A stretch of 64,000 bases of DNA, from the NCBI RefSeq assembly GCF_009469615.1, contig NZ_SSXX01000007.1, forward strand, positions 124,001 to 188,000, written 5' to 3'. The DNA comes from Dechloromonas sp. H13 (GTDB lineage Bacteria; Pseudomonadota; Gammaproteobacteria; Burkholderiales; Rhodocyclaceae). The translations under genes were made by a program, and so were the position numbers. How positions within the stretch are numbered: position 1 is the first letter of the stretch; each line of letters opens with the position of its first letter. Below, piece after piece: positions 40,145 through 49,497 of the stretch. Below the pieces are notes generated by a model. The model saw only the letters and a list, made by a program, of their open reading frames with translations, had not been told where the DNA came from and did not search any database.

Positions 40145-40702
40145 ATGCCCAATACGCATAAGCACTCGCGCCGCCTGTTTCTCAGCCGTGCGGCCCGCCT
40201 GGCCGTCGCCGGCGCCGTCCTGCCGCTCGCCAAGCCGGCCCTCGCCTCGCTGCCCGGCGCCCGCGAGCTCGATTTCGATCACACGCATACCGGCGAACGC
40301 GTCTCGGTCGTCTTCGCTGTCGGCCATCACTACATCCCCGAGGCGCTGACCACCCTCAACCGTTTCCTGCGCGACCACTACTCGGGCGAGGTCGGCCACA
40401 TCGACCCGCAACTGTTCGACCTGCTGTTCAGGACGCGCCAGGAACTCGGCTGCGACCAGCCCTTCCAGGTCATTTCCGGCTACCGCTGCGCGGCGACCAA
40501 TTCGCACCTGCGCAACAGCCGCGGCGGCGGCGTCGCCCGCAACAGCCTGCACATGCAGGGCAAGGCGATCGACGTCCGCATTCCCGGCATCCCGCTGTCC
40601 GACCTGCGCGATGCCGCCAAATCGCTGAACGGCGGCGGCGTCGGCTTCTATCCGCGCGACCGCTTCGTGCACGTCGATACCGGCAAGGTGCGTTACTGGT
40701 AA
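40145..40702 (+). CDS. DUF882 murein endopeptidase, YcbK/MepK-like
   Basis: A 185-residue M15-like peptidase. The signal is Tat-like (SRRLFLSRAARLAVAGAVLPLA). The zinc and active-site regions are ISGYRCAATNSHLR, NSLHMQGKAIDVRI and RFVHVDTGKVRYW. Family members cut murein cross-links, fitting the neighbouring L,D-transpeptidase. It ends 24 bp before a strong terminator. Confidence 0.92.
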   Translation: MPNTHKHSRRLFLSRAARLAVAGAVLPLAKPALASLPGARELDFDHTHTGERVSVVFAVGHHYIPEALTTLNRFLRDHYSGEVGHIDPQLFDLLFRTRQELGCDQPFQVISGYRCAATNSHLRNSRGGGVARNSLHMQGKAIDVRIPGIPLSDLRDAAKSLNGGGVGFYPRDRFVHVDTGKVRYW

Positions 40703-40726
40703 CCCGCGCCCGGCATGGCGAACATG

Positions 40727-40750
40727 ACGGGGGCTGCGGCCCCCGTTTTT
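40727..40750 (+). terminator. Rho-independent terminator after the MepK-like gene
   Basis: ACGGGGGC (40727-40734), tetraloop TGCG, GCCCCCGT (40739-40746), then a run of T residues to 40750. Confidence 0.95.
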
Positions 40751-40839
40751 CTTGTGCCGATTTGTTTGATGATCGTCAATCTGCCGGTACACTTGCGCGT
40801 TCATAATTTGCCGCTGATTTCTTTCGGTTTTTTCCCCTG

Positions 40840-41454
40840 ATGCTCGAAGCTGACAATCTGGAATGCGTGCGCGGCGAGCGCCGCCTGTTCGCAGGCCTCG
40901 GCTTTCGGCTGGAAGCGGGGGAACTGCTTTACCTGCAGGGCAGGAACGGTTCCGGCAAGACCAGCCTGCTGCGCATGCTGATCGGCCTGCTGCCGCCGGA
41001 AGCCGGCGAAATCCGCTGGAAGGGCGAGGCGATCCGCAGCCTGGCCGACGATTTCCGCGCCGATCTCTGCTACCTCGGCCACCTGAACGCCATCAAGGAA
41101 GAGCTGACCCCGCTGGAAAACCTGCTCGCCGCCGCCCGCCTGGCCGACGAGGAACTCTCCGAGGACGAAGCGCTCGATGCGCTGGAACAGGTCGGCCTCG
41201 CCGGGCGCGAGGATCTCGCCTGCAAATACCTCTCGCAGGGGCAGAAGCGGCGCGTCGCGCTGGCCCGCCTGGTCAAGGAAAAGCGCCCGCTGTGGATTCT
41301 CGACGAGCCCTTCGTCGCCCTCGACGCTGCTGCGGTCGACTGGCTGGCGGGCATCATTTCCGCCCACCTGCAGCGCGGCGGCCTGGCGGTGATGACGACC
41401 CACCAGCTGGTGGACATTCCGGCCGGTACCGTGCGCGAGTTGCGGCTCAATTGA
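40840..41454 (+). CDS. ccmA: Heme exporter ATP-binding protein CcmA
   Basis: A 204-residue ABC ATPase that powers CcmB-dependent release of holo-CcmE in cytochrome c maturation. Walker A is GRNGSGKTSLL (about 34-44), the signature is YLSQGQKRRVALAR and Walker B is LWILDEP. It is the first gene of the ccm operon. A weak dispersed repeat copy lies near its 3' end. Confidence 0.96.
   Translation: MLEADNLECVRGERRLFAGLGFRLEAGELLYLQGRNGSGKTSLLRMLIGLLPPEAGEIRWKGEAIRSLADDFRADLCYLGHLNAIKEELTPLENLLAAARLADEELSEDEALDALEQVGLAGREDLACKYLSQGQKRRVALARLVKEKRPLWILDEPFVALDAAAVDWLAGIISAHLQRGGLAVMTTHQLVDIPAGTVRELRLN
41329..41362 (+). repeat. Dispersed core repeat GYTGCGGTCGAC, copy 11 (weak flank)
   Basis: Exact core at 41329-41340 in ccmA, read as Ala-Ala-Val-Asp, but with only one short A/T tract (near 41355). 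It may be a degraded copy or a chance match. Confidence 0.5.
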
Positions 41455-41467
41455 TGGACGACGCCTG

Positions 41468-42136
41468 ATGCTGCGCATCGTCACGGCGGTCATCGGCCGC
41501 GACCTCAAGCTGGCCATGCGCCGGCAGGCGGACATCGTTTCGGCGCTGTTCTTCTTCATCATCGTCGTCAGTCTCTTTCCGCTCGGCATCGGCCCGGAGC
41601 CCGACCTGCTGCGCAAGCTGGCACCCGGCGTGCTGTGGGTCGCCGCCCTGCTCGCCACCATGCTGTCGCTGCCGCGCCTGTTCGCCGACGACCATCGCGA
41701 CGGCACGCTCGAACAACTGGCGCTGGCCCCGCACCCCCTTGGGTTGGTCGTTACCGGAAAAGTGATCGCTCACTGGCTGGTTTCCGGGCTACCGCTGGCG
41801 CTGATCGCGCCGGTGCTCGGCGTCCAGTTCGACCTGTCGGCCGACGCCCTGGTCGTCCTCACCGGCGCCATCCTGATCGGCACCCCGGCGCTGTCCGGTA
41901 TCGGCGCCATCGGCGCGGCGCTGACCCTCGGCCTGCGTGGCGGCGGCGTGCTGCTCTCGCTGCTCGTGCTGCCGCTCTACATCCCGGTGCTAATATTCGG
42001 CGCTGGCGCAGTGGATGCGACGGTGACCGGGCTCGGGGGGGAAGGTCATCTGTCGCTGCTGGCCGCCCTAACTTTCGCTTCTGTCGGCTTCGCCCCCTGG
42101 GCGACCGCCGCCGCCTTGAAAATCGCCCTCGAATGA
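41468..42136 (+). CDS. ccmB: Heme exporter membrane protein CcmB
   Basis: A 222-residue six-helix membrane partner of CcmA. MLRIVTAVIGRDLKLAMRRQADIV at the N terminus and SLPRLFADDHRDGTLEQLALAPHPL in the middle are typical. Its stop overlaps the ccmC start (ATGA). Confidence 0.96.
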   Translation: MLRIVTAVIGRDLKLAMRRQADIVSALFFFIIVVSLFPLGIGPEPDLLRKLAPGVLWVAALLATMLSLPRLFADDHRDGTLEQLALAPHPLGLVVTGKVIAHWLVSGLPLALIAPVLGVQFDLSADALVVLTGAILIGTPALSGIGAIGAALTLGLRGGGVLLSLLVLPLYIPVLIFGAGAVDATVTGLGGEGHLSLLAALTFASVGFAPWATAAALKIALE

Positions 42137-42885
42137 CCGACCGCTTCAACCTCTACCGCTTCGCCTCGCCGGCCACCTTCTATCCGCTGGCCGGCGCGAT
42201 GATTCCCTATTTCGCCGCCGTGGCGGTCGTCTTCGGGCTGGCCGGCCTCTACCTCGGCATGCTGGTGGCGCCGACCGACTTCCAGCAGGGCGAGGGCTAC
42301 CGCATCATCTTCATCCACGTGCCGGCGTCGTGGATGTCGATGTTCATCTACCTCGTCATGGCCTTCTGGGCGGCGGTCGGGCTCGCCTTCAACACCCGCC
42401 TGTCGGGCATGATGGCGCAGGCGCTGGCGCCGACCGGCGCGCTGATGGCCTTCCTCTCGCTGTGGACCGGCGCCCTGTGGGGCAAGCCGATGTGGGGCAC
42501 GTGGTGGGTGTGGGACGCGCGACTGACCTCGGAGCTGATCCTGCTCTTCCTCTACATCGGCTACATGGCGCTGACCGCGGCGATCGACGATCCCAGGCGC
42601 GCCGACAAGGCCGGTGGCGTGCTGCTGCTGGTCGGCGTGGTCAACGTGCCGATCATCTATTTCTCGGTCAAATGGTGGAACACCCTGCACCAGGGGTCGA
42701 GCGTCAACCTGACCAAGTCGTCGATGGCCGAAACCATGCTCTGGGGCATGCTACTGATGGCGATGTGCTTCTGGATGTACTCGATCGCCGTCGCCTTCAT
42801 GCGCGTGCGCACCATCATGCTCGAACGCGAGCGCCACACCGACTGGGTCAAGGCCGAGCTGGCCGGCGCCGGAGACGAAAAATGA
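42133..42885 (+). CDS. ccmC: Heme-handling protein CcmC
   Basis: A 250-residue membrane protein that loads heme on CcmE. The tryptophan-rich WWD motif is GTWWVWDARLTSELIL (about 120-135), flanked by HVPASWMS with a conserved His and by VNVPIIYFSVKWWNTLHQG. Six TM helices are expected. It overlaps ccmB and ccmD by four bases each. Confidence 0.96.
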   Translation: MTDRFNLYRFASPATFYPLAGAMIPYFAAVAVVFGLAGLYLGMLVAPTDFQQGEGYRIIFIHVPASWMSMFIYLVMAFWAAVGLAFNTRLSGMMAQALAPTGALMAFLSLWTGALWGKPMWGTWWVWDARLTSELILLFLYIGYMALTAAIDDPRRADKAGGVLLLVGVVNVPIIYFSVKWWNTLHQGSSVNLTKSSMAETMLWGMLLMAMCFWMYSIAVAFMRVRTIMLERERHTDWVKAELAGAGDEK

Positions 42886-43082
42886 TCCACTGGAACAGTT
42901 TTTCCGACTTTCTCGCGATGGGCGGCTACGGCCTCTACGTCTGGGGCTCGTTCGGCGTCACGGTGCTGATCATGGCCATTGAACCGATCATGGTCGCGCG
43001 CAATCGAAAGACCACCGTCGCCCGCTTGAAGCGTCAATTGCGCGCGGAATCCCGCGCCGGAAACAGGAACACCGCAGAATGA
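42882..43082 (+). CDS. ccmD: CcmD small membrane protein
   Basis: A 66-residue single-span protein: [23 protein letters not shown] is the TM helix (about 12-35), followed by a basic cytoplasmic tail ([15 protein letters not shown]). It stabilises the CcmC-CcmE complex. Coupled by ATGA overlaps on both sides. Confidence 0.93.
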   Translation: MIHWNSFSDFLAMGGYGLYVWGSFGVTVLIMAIEPIMVARNRKTTVARLKRQLRAESRAGNRNTAE

Positions 43083-43567
43083 AATCCCGTCACAAGAAAC
43101 TTGCGCTGATCGGCGGCGCGCTGGCCTTCATCGGCATCATCGCCGCCCTGGTGCTCAACGCGCTGAACAGCAACATCGCCCTCTACATCTCGCCGACCGA
43201 CATCGTCGCCGGCAAGGCGCCACAGGGCAAGATGTTCCGCATCGGCGGCCTGGTCAAGGAAGGCAGCCTGCAGCGCCAGGCCGACGGCGTCACCGTCGCC
43301 TTCATCGTCACCGACACTGACCAGGAAATCACCGTGAACTACAAGGGCATCCTGCCCGACCTGTTCAAGGAAGGCAAAGGCGTCGTCGCCCAGGGCCGGA
43401 TGACCGCCGAACGCACCTTCACCGCCAGCGAGGTGCTGGCCAAGCACGACGAGAACTACATGCCGCCGGAGGCCGCCAAGGCCGTCGGCGACGCCCACGC
43501 GCGCGCCGCCGAGAAGAAGGCGGCCGACGGGGCCGCGGCGCCCGCCAAACCGACCGCGAGCTATTGA
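43079..43567 (+). CDS. ccmE: Heme chaperone CcmE
   Basis: A 162-residue periplasmic heme chaperone anchored by one helix (about 8-28). The covalent heme ligand His123 and Tyr127 are in HDENYMPPE. The OB-fold core includes [14 protein letters not shown]. The Ala/Lys-rich tail is disordered. Confidence 0.97.
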   Translation: MKSRHKKLALIGGALAFIGIIAALVLNALNSNIALYISPTDIVAGKAPQGKMFRIGGLVKEGSLQRQADGVTVAFIVTDTDQEITVNYKGILPDLFKEGKGVVAQGRMTAERTFTASEVLAKHDENYMPPEAAKAVGDAHARAAEKKAADGAAAPAKPTASY

Positions 43568-43569
43568 GC

Positions 43570-45561
43570 ATGATTCCCGAACTCGGCCATTTCGCCCTCA
43601 TCCTCGCCGCCCTCGTCGCGCTGATCCTCGGCACCCTGCCGCTGCTCGGCGCCCACCACAACCGCCTGGCCTGGGTCGCCGTCGCCCGCCCCGCCGCCTC
43701 GGCGCTGGCGCTGCTGGTCACCTTCTCCTTCGCCTGCCTGACGCAGGCCTTCGTCGCCAACGACTTCTCGGTGGTTTACGTTGCCCAGCACTCCAATTCG
43801 CTGCTCCCCATCCAGTACCGCATCGCCGGCGTCTGGGGCGGCCACGAGGGCTCGCTGCTGCTGTGGATGCTGATGCTGACCTGGTGGGCCTTCGCCGTCG
43901 CCATGCTGTCGCGCCAGCTGCCGGAAGCGATGGTCGCCCGCGTCCTCGGCACGCTGGGGCTGGTCGCCTTCGGCTTCCTGCTCTTCATCCTGATCACTTC
44001 CAGCCCCTTCGAGCGTCTGCTGCCCGGCGCCGAGGAAGGCCGCGACCTCAACCCGCTGTTGCAGGACCCGGGGCTGGTCATTCACCCGCCGCTGCTCTAC
44101 ATGGGCTACGTCGGCTTCTCGGTCGCCTTTGCCTTCGCCATCGCCGCCCTCCTCTCCGGCCAGCTCGACGCCGCCTGGGCGCGCTGGTCGCGGCCGTGGA
44201 CGATGGCTGCCTGGGTGTTCCTGACCCTGGGTATCGCCATGGGCTCGTGGTGGGCCTACTACGAGCTGGGCTGGGGCGGCTGGTGGTTCTGGGACCCGGT
44301 CGAGAACGCCTCGTTCATGCCCTGGCTGGTCGGCACGGCGCTGATCCATTCGCTGGCGGTCACCGAAAAGCGCGGCAGCTTCAAGAACTGGACGGTGCTG
44401 CTGGCGATTTCCGCCTTCTCTCTGTCGCTGCTCGGCACCTTCCTTGTCCGCTCCGGGGTGCTGACCTCGGTCCATGCCTTCGCCACCGACCCGCGGCGCG
44501 GCATCTTCATCCTGATCTTCCTCGTTGCGGTGATCGGCAGCTCGCTCGCGCTGTTCGCCTGGCGCGCCCCCAAGGTCGGACTCGGCGGGCGCTTCGGGCT
44601 GGTCTCACGCGAATCGCTGCTGCTCACCAACAACGTGCTGCTGGTCGTCGCCTGCGCCACCGTGCTGCTCGGCACGCTCTATCCGCTGCTGATCGACGCG
44701 CTCGGCGTCGGCAAGATTTCAGTCGGCCCGCCCTACTTCAACGCCGTCTTCGTGCCGGTGATGACGCCGATCCTCTTCCTCATGGGCGTCGCCCCCTTCG
44801 CCCGCTGGAAGGAAGCCTCGCTGGCCGAGATCGCCCGCGCCGTGCGCTGGGCGCTGCTCCCGGCCGTCGTCGTCGCCATCGCCCTGCCGCTGGTTTACGG
44901 CACCTGGTCGGCGTTGACCGCGCTCGGCCTGCTGCTGGCGACCTGGATCGTCGCCACCGCCGTCCTCAACTTCGTCGAACGCGTCCAGCACACGCGCGCC
45001 GGCCAGCCCTTCGTCGCCGCCGCGCTCAGGCAGCCGCGCCATTTCTTCGGCATGCACCTGGCGCACATCGGCATCGCCGTCTTCGTCGTCGGCGTCACCA
45101 TGGTCAGCAGCTTCCAGGATGAAAAGGACGTCAAGATGGCGCCCGGCGAGAGCGTCGATGTCGCCGGGTATCACTTCACCTTCAGGGGCGTCCGTGCCGT
45201 CGAAGGGCCGAACTACGTGGCTGCGCAGGGCGAGTTCGACCTGGCGGTCGACGGCAGGTTCGTGCGCAAGATGAACCCCGAGAAGCGCAACTACCATTCC
45301 TCGCAAATGCCGATGACCGAAGCCGCGATCGACGCCGGTTTCCTGCGCGACGTCTACGTCTCGCTCGGCGAACCGATCGACCGCAACAAGCCGGAAGGCG
45401 AGTGGGCGGTGCGCGTCTATTACAAACCCTTCGTCGACTGGATCTGGGGTGGCTGCGTACTGATGGCGCTCGGCGGCCTCGTCGCCATGCTCGACCGGCG
45501 CTACCGCGTCAAGGCGCGCGCCGCCGCAGTGATCACCCCGGCCGGAACCCAAAAAGCATGA
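43570..45561 (+). CDS. ccmF: Cytochrome c heme lyase subunit CcmF
   Basis: A 663-residue polytopic protein that ligates heme to apocytochrome c with CcmH. The WWD region is GWGGWWFWDPVENASFMPWL, preceded by GGHEGSLLLWMLML. About 14-15 TM helices are present, and the conserved C-terminal periplasmic part is MTEAAIDAGFLRDVYVSLGE. ATG 43570 is used; a TTG two codons earlier overlaps the ccmE stop. Confidence 0.97.
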   Translation: MIPELGHFALILAALVALILGTLPLLGAHHNRLAWVAVARPAASALALLVTFSFACLTQAFVANDFSVVYVAQHSNSLLPIQYRIAGVWGGHEGSLLLWMLMLTWWAFAVAMLSRQLPEAMVARVLGTLGLVAFGFLLFILITSSPFERLLPGAEEGRDLNPLLQDPGLVIHPPLLYMGYVGFSVAFAFAIAALLSGQLDAAWARWSRPWTMAAWVFLTLGIAMGSWWAYYELGWGGWWFWDPVENASFMPWLVGTALIHSLAVTEKRGSFKNWTVLLAISAFSLSLLGTFLVRSGVLTSVHAFATDPRRGIFILIFLVAVIGSSLALFAWRAPKVGLGGRFGLVSRESLLLTNNVLLVVACATVLLGTLYPLLIDALGVGKISVGPPYFNAVFVPVMTPILFLMGVAPFARWKEASLAEIARAVRWALLPAVVVAIALPLVYGTWSALTALGLLLATWIVATAVLNFVERVQHTRAGQPFVAAALRQPRHFFGMHLAHIGIAVFVVGVTMVSSFQDEKDVKMAPGESVDVAGYHFTFRGVRAVEGPNYVAAQGEFDLAVDGRFVRKMNPEKRNYHSSQMPMTEAAIDAGFLRDVYVSLGEPIDRNKPEGEWAVRVYYKPFVDWIWGGCVLMALGGLVAMLDRRYRVKARAAAVITPAGTQKA

Positions 45562-46142
45562 ACCGTTACTACTGGATACTCGGCGCCTTCGCGGCGCTCG
45601 TCGCGCTGCTCGCCGTCGGCCTCAACCTCAACCCGCGCGACGTGCCGTCGCCGCTGGTCGGCAAGCCTGCCCCCACCTTCAACCTGAACGTGCTGGCAAC
45701 GCCGGAGAAGACCCTCGGCCCCCAGGACCTGCAGGGCAAGGTCTGGCTGCTCAACGTCTGGGCCTCGTGGTGCGTTTCCTGCCGCGCCGAGCACCCGATC
45801 CTCGTCGAATTCTCGAAGAAGGTCGACGTGCCGCTGATCGGCCTCAACTACAAGGAAGTGCGCGGCGACGGCGGTTTCGACATGAGCAAGATGTCGGCCG
45901 AGGAAGAGAAGAAGCTCGCCTTCCAGCGCGCGAACGCCTGGCTCGCCCAGCACGGCGACCCCTACAAGCTGACCGTGATGGACCTCGACGGGCGCGTCGG
46001 CATCGACTACGGCGTCTATGGCGTGCCGGAAACCTACGTCATCGACAAGGCCGGCGTCATCCGCATGAAGCACACCGGGCCGATCACGCCGGACATCCTC
46101 GGCAGGAAGATCATGCCGCTGCTGGCGGAGCTGAACAAATGA
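45558..46142 (+). CDS. ccmG: Thiol:disulfide interchange protein CcmG/DsbE
   Basis: A 194-residue membrane-anchored thioredoxin that keeps apocytochrome CXXCH motifs reduced. The anchor is about residues 5-24; the active site is WCVSC (Cys72, Cys75); GVYGVPETYVIDK carries the cis-Pro. The start overlaps the ccmF stop (ATGA). The CcdA protein encoded at 48 kb could supply its electrons. Confidence 0.97.
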   Translation: MNRYYWILGAFAALVALLAVGLNLNPRDVPSPLVGKPAPTFNLNVLATPEKTLGPQDLQGKVWLLNVWASWCVSCRAEHPILVEFSKKVDVPLIGLNYKEVRGDGGFDMSKMSAEEEKKLAFQRANAWLAQHGDPYKLTVMDLDGRVGIDYGVYGVPETYVIDKAGVIRMKHTGPITPDILGRKIMPLLAELNK

Positions 46143-46615
46143 GGCTGTTGCTGCCGCTGATTTTCGCCCTTTTTTTCGCGTCGACCGCAACCGCCGTCGA
46201 TAGCGCCACCGAGGCGGCGCTGGCCGCCGACCCGGTCGCCGAAAAGCGCCTCCAGCACCTCTCCGAGGAGCTGCGCTGCCTGGTCTGCCAGAACCAGACG
46301 ATCGCCGACTCCAACGCCGAACTGGCGCAGGACCTGCGCCGCGAGATCCGCGGCATGATCGCCGCCGGCAAGTCGGACCGGGAAATCATCGACTTCATGG
46401 TCGTCCGCTATGGCGATTTCGTGCTCTACCGGCCGCCGGTCAAGGGCATCACGCTGCTGCTCTGGGGCGGCCCGGTGGCGCTGATGCTGCTCGGTCTCGT
46501 CGTCCTGCTGCGCTACCTGCGCCGGCGCGCCGCCCGCGTCGCCGACGATGCGCCGCTGTCCGCCGACGAGGCCGGCCGCGCCGAAGCGCTGCTCAACGAA
46601 AGCAACCCGAAATGA
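46139..46615 (+). CDS. ccmH: Cytochrome c maturation protein CcmH
   Basis: A 158-residue periplasmic thiol protein with a signal peptide (1-18), the redox motif LRCLVCQNQ (Cys47, Cys50) and a C-terminal TM helix (about 105-125). It is the short CcmH form, with the TPR part encoded separately by ccmI. A dispersed repeat copy overlaps the signal-peptide coding region. Confidence 0.96.
   Translation: MRLLLPLIFALFFASTATAVDSATEAALAADPVAEKRLQHLSEELRCLVCQNQTIADSNAELAQDLRREIRGMIAAGKSDREIIDFMVVRYGDFVLYRPPVKGITLLLWGGPVALMLLGLVVLLRYLRRRAARVADDAPLSADEAGRAEALLNESNPK
46159..46191 (-). repeat. Dispersed core repeat GYTGCGGTCGAC, copy 12
   Basis: Core at 46180-46191 on the minus strand, antisense to ccmH, with A tracts on the core strand at 46177-46171 and 46164-46161. 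Confidence 0.85.
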
Positions 46616-47451
46616 CCCAGTTCGCCATTTTCGCCACCCTGCTGATCGTGGTGGTCGCCGCCTTCATCCTGCCGCCGCTGTGGCTCGGCCTGCGCGCGCC
46701 CGGCGCCCGGGCCGACCGCAAGCAGGCCAACCTCGCCATCTTCCGCGACCAGCTCGCCGAACTGGAACGCGAACGGAGCGAAGGCGCGCTCGCCGAAGCC
46801 GATTTCGAACAGGCCCGGCGCGAACTGCAGCGCCGCCTGCTGGAAGAAGTCGAGCCGGCCGCCGATGCAGCGCCGCCGGCTGCGCACGGACCGAGCCGCA
46901 AGACCGCCATCGCCATCCTGCTCCTGCTGCCCATCCTCGCCCTGCTCGCCTACGGCATCCTCGGCAAGCCGCAGGCGCTCGACCCGCAGCAGACCGCCGC
47001 CCAGCCGAAGATGACGCCGGAGCAGATCAACGCCATGGTCGCCAAGCTGGCCGAACGCATGCAGGCCAATCCGGACGACATGCAGGGCTGGCTGATGCTG
47101 GCGCGCTCGTACAAAACCCTGGGTCGCTACGAGGAAGCAGCCGCCGCCTACGGCAAGGCCGAAAAGGTCATCAACGACGACCCCGAGCTGCTCGCCAGCT
47201 ACGCCGAGACGATCGCCATGGCTACCGGCAAGGGGCTCAAGGGCAAGCCGACGCAACTGATCGAGCGCGCGCTCAAACTCGACCCGCAGCAACCGCACGC
47301 GCTGTTCCTGGCCGGTGCTGCCGCCATGGAGGCCGGCGACAGCAAGAAGGGCATCGCCTACTGGGAGGCCCTGCTGCCGCAGGTCGAGCCGGGCTCGGAA
47401 ATCGACCAGATGCTGCGTAGCGGCATCGACAAGATGAAACAGGGCGGCTAG
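46612..47451 (+). CDS. ccmI: Apocytochrome c chaperone CcmI
   Basis: A 279-residue protein with an N-terminal TM helix (about 3-25), a charged loop containing LAELERERSEGALAEADFEQARREL, a second TM helix (about 100-118) and TPR repeats (AWLMLARSYKTLGRYEEAAAAYGKA-like units from about 155). It presents apocytochrome c to CcmFH. The start overlaps ccmH by four bases. Confidence 0.94.
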   Translation: MTQFAIFATLLIVVVAAFILPPLWLGLRAPGARADRKQANLAIFRDQLAELERERSEGALAEADFEQARRELQRRLLEEVEPAADAAPPAAHGPSRKTAIAILLLLPILALLAYGILGKPQALDPQQTAAQPKMTPEQINAMVAKLAERMQANPDDMQGWLMLARSYKTLGRYEEAAAAYGKAEKVINDDPELLASYAETIAMATGKGLKGKPTQLIERALKLDPQQPHALFLAGAAAMEAGDSKKGIAYWEALLPQVEPGSEIDQMLRSGIDKMKQGG

Positions 47452-47454
47452 ACC

Positions 47455-47934
47455 ATGGTCGACGCCGGCCGCCGGGGCTTCTTCCGCGGTCGACCGCGTC
47501 CGAAGGCCGAAATCCGCCCGCCCTGGGCTCTGCCCGAAGACGAATTCACCGACCGCTGCACGCGCTGCAACGACTGCCTCGGCGCCTGCCCGGAGCACAT
47601 CGTCGTCGCCGGCGACGGCGGTTTCCCGACGGTCGATTTCACGCGCGGCGCGTGCACCTTCTGCGGCGCCTGCGTCGACGCCTGCGAGCCGCTGGCCCTG
47701 CACCGCGCGGAAGGCCAGGCACCGTGGTCGCTCAAGGCCGTCATCGGCCCCGCCTGCCTGCCGAAGCACGGCGTCGAATGCCGAACCTGCGGCGATTTCT
47801 GCGATGCCCGCGCGATCCGTTTTCCGCCGCGCATCGGCGGCAGCCCGCTGCCGGAAATCGACCCCGAACGGTGCACCGGCTGTGGCGCCTGCGTCGCCCC
47901 CTGTCCGGTCGCCGCCGTCACGATGCGCGCCTGA
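47455..47934 (+). CDS. napF: Ferredoxin-type protein NapF
   Basis: A 159-residue iron-sulfur protein with clusters CTRCNDCLGACP, CTFCGACVDACE, a degenerate third set (CRTCGDFC) and CTGCGACVAPCP. NapF assists maturation of the periplasmic nitrate reductase catalytic subunit. It is 3 bp from ccmI, so cytochrome c maturation and nitrate-reductase maturation are co-transcribed. No nap structural genes are in the window. A degenerate relative of the dispersed repeat lies at 47486-47516. Confidence 0.9.
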   Translation: MVDAGRRGFFRGRPRPKAEIRPPWALPEDEFTDRCTRCNDCLGACPEHIVVAGDGGFPTVDFTRGACTFCGACVDACEPLALHRAEGQAPWSLKAVIGPACLPKHGVECRTCGDFCDARAIRFPPRIGGSPLPEIDPERCTGCGACVAPCPVAAVTMRA

Positions 47935-47957
47935 CCGCGGCCGGCGCGCCGCCCCGT

Positions 47958-48692
47958 TCAGAACCGCGCCGTCAGGTTCACCCAGGCATCCGGCAGCACG
48001 CTCACCACCTGCGCCTCGAGCCACTTGTCGGCGCCGCTCAGGATGGCGATTCCGGCGAGGCCGATCAGGATGCCGAAGCCCTTCTTGATCGCCTCGATGT
48101 GCCCGAGCACCCAGCCGCGCGTCCGGGCGAAGCCGCTACGCGAGGCATAGGCGACGGCGACCAGGGGAATCGCCGCGCCGAGACCGAACAACCCGAGGAT
48201 GACGGCGCCGCGCAACGCCCCGCCCTCGCTGGCGACCAGAGTCAGGGCCGAAGCCAGGAGCGGGCCGGAGCACGGGCTCCAGACCAGCCCGAGCAGGCCG
48301 CCGAGCAGGAAGGCGCCCGCCAGCGAGCCGCCATCCAGCCTGGCCGACGCGCTATTGGCCGACGAGGCGATCGGCATGACCCAGTGTGTGAAACGCGCGT
48401 TGAGCGCCGGCACCAGCATTACGGCGGCGAAGGCGATCAGCAGCAGGGCGCCGGCGCTGCGCACGCTGTCCTGATCGATCCCCAGCGCCGGCCCGAGGGC
48501 GCCGAGCAGCACCCCGATGAGGGCGAAAGAGGCGGCCATCCCCCCACCCATCGCCACCGGCGCCAGGCGGTTGGCCTGCACGGCGCCGCCGACCACCAGG
48601 GGCAGGATCGGGAAGACGCAGGGCGACAGCGTCGTCAGGCTGCCCGCCGCCAGGCTCAGCAGCAGGTGGGAAAGGGAAATGGCGTCGCTCAT
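47958..48692 (-). CDS. ccdA: CcdA-type transmembrane thiol reductant carrier
   Basis: A 244-residue membrane protein of the CcdA/DsbD transmembrane family with six helices. The two redox cysteines are in SPCVFPILPLVVGG (helix 1) and SPCSGPLL (helix 4). It moves electrons from cytoplasmic thioredoxin to periplasmic thiol proteins such as CcmG. The start overlaps the thioredoxin-like gene (ATGA). It converges with the ccm-napF operon. Confidence 0.92.
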   Translation of the reverse strand: MSDAISLSHLLLSLAAGSLTTLSPCVFPILPLVVGGAVQANRLAPVAMGGGMAASFALIGVLLGALGPALGIDQDSVRSAGALLLIAFAAVMLVPALNARFTHWVMPIASSANSASARLDGGSLAGAFLLGGLLGLVWSPCSGPLLASALTLVASEGGALRGAVILGLFGLGAAIPLVAVAYASRSGFARTRGWVLGHIEAIKKGFGILIGLAGIAILSGADKWLEAQVVSVLPDAWVNLTARF

Positions 48693-49093
48693 CGCCCGTC
48701 GGCCTCGAGCGCGCTCTGCAGCGCGGCGCGGAGTCTGGCGGCGTCGGTTTCGCCGGCCAGGCGCGCCGTTTCCCGGTCGCCGCGGTAGACGATCAGGGTC
48801 GACTGTGTCCGGACGCCCAGTTCCTTCCGGAGCGCCCGTTCCTTGTCGTAATTGACGACCAGCACGGTCAACGCCAGACGCTGGTCGGGCTTGAACTCGC
48901 CGAACACCTTTTCCTGGGCGCGGCAGGTCGGGCACCAATCGGCATGGAAATGCAGCGCCACCGGTTTGCCGGCCTGGCGGGCTTCGCCCAGGGCCTGGGC
49001 GCTGTAGGGTTGGCTGTCGAGCGCGCTGGCCGACAGGGCTGCGAGCGCGCAGCTCAGTCCGGCGATCAGCTTCTTGGTGAGCAGGGTGGTCAT
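48689..49093 (-). CDS. Periplasmic thioredoxin-fold protein
   Basis: A 134-residue exported protein with a signal peptide (about 1-25, GLSCALAALSASALDS) and active site WCPTC (Cys54, Cys57) in HFHADWCPTCRAQ. It resembles the C-terminal thioredoxin domain of DsbD as a separate gene. It is coupled to ccdA, so the pair together would equal a split DsbD. Confidence 0.88.
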   Translation of the reverse strand: MTTLLTKKLIAGLSCALAALSASALDSQPYSAQALGEARQAGKPVALHFHADWCPTCRAQEKVFGEFKPDQRLALTVLVVNYDKERALRKELGVRTQSTLIVYRGDRETARLAGETDAARLRAALQSALEADGR

Positions 49094-49207
49094 GGCAGGT
49101 CTCCGTCCGGGATTGGCGAAACCACGCGCGGCTCGCGCATGGCCTGACCATTGGTCGGACGGGACTGCGTTTCCTTACATGCGCCGTTCGGGGAACCCGG
49201 GTGTTGC

Positions 49208-49468
49208 CTATTCGGCCGCCGGCGGCTGAACGAGGGGGTAAGGGGAATAGCCCAGTTCGACCATCTCCGACTCCAGCTTGATGCGCAGGATCAGCAGGCC
49301 GTGCAGGGTCTCGCGCGCCTTGTCGGCGGCCCAGGTGTCGTGATGGATGCGCAGGCAGGCCTCGATTTCGCCCCGATTGGCGAGGTCGACGCCACACACT
49401 GCCGCGTAATGGCGAATCTCGTGATCCAGATCGGCCAGTTCACGCTCATAATGCTCGAATCCACTCAT
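49208..49468 (-). CDS. Small protein of unknown function
   Basis: An 86-residue soluble protein: MSGFEHYERELADLDHEIRHY is an amphipathic helix, followed by CGVDLANRGEIEACLRIHHD and a second helical stretch. It starts 29 bp from the divergent gene at 49498. The longer frame to 49534 would overlap that gene. No family recognised. Confidence 0.6.
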   Translation of the reverse strand: MSGFEHYERELADLDHEIRHYAAVCGVDLANRGEIEACLRIHHDTWAADKARETLHGLLILRIKLESEMVELGYSPYPLVQPPAAE

Positions 49469-49497
49469 GTGCAGAGCATAACCCGAAAGGAGCCTCC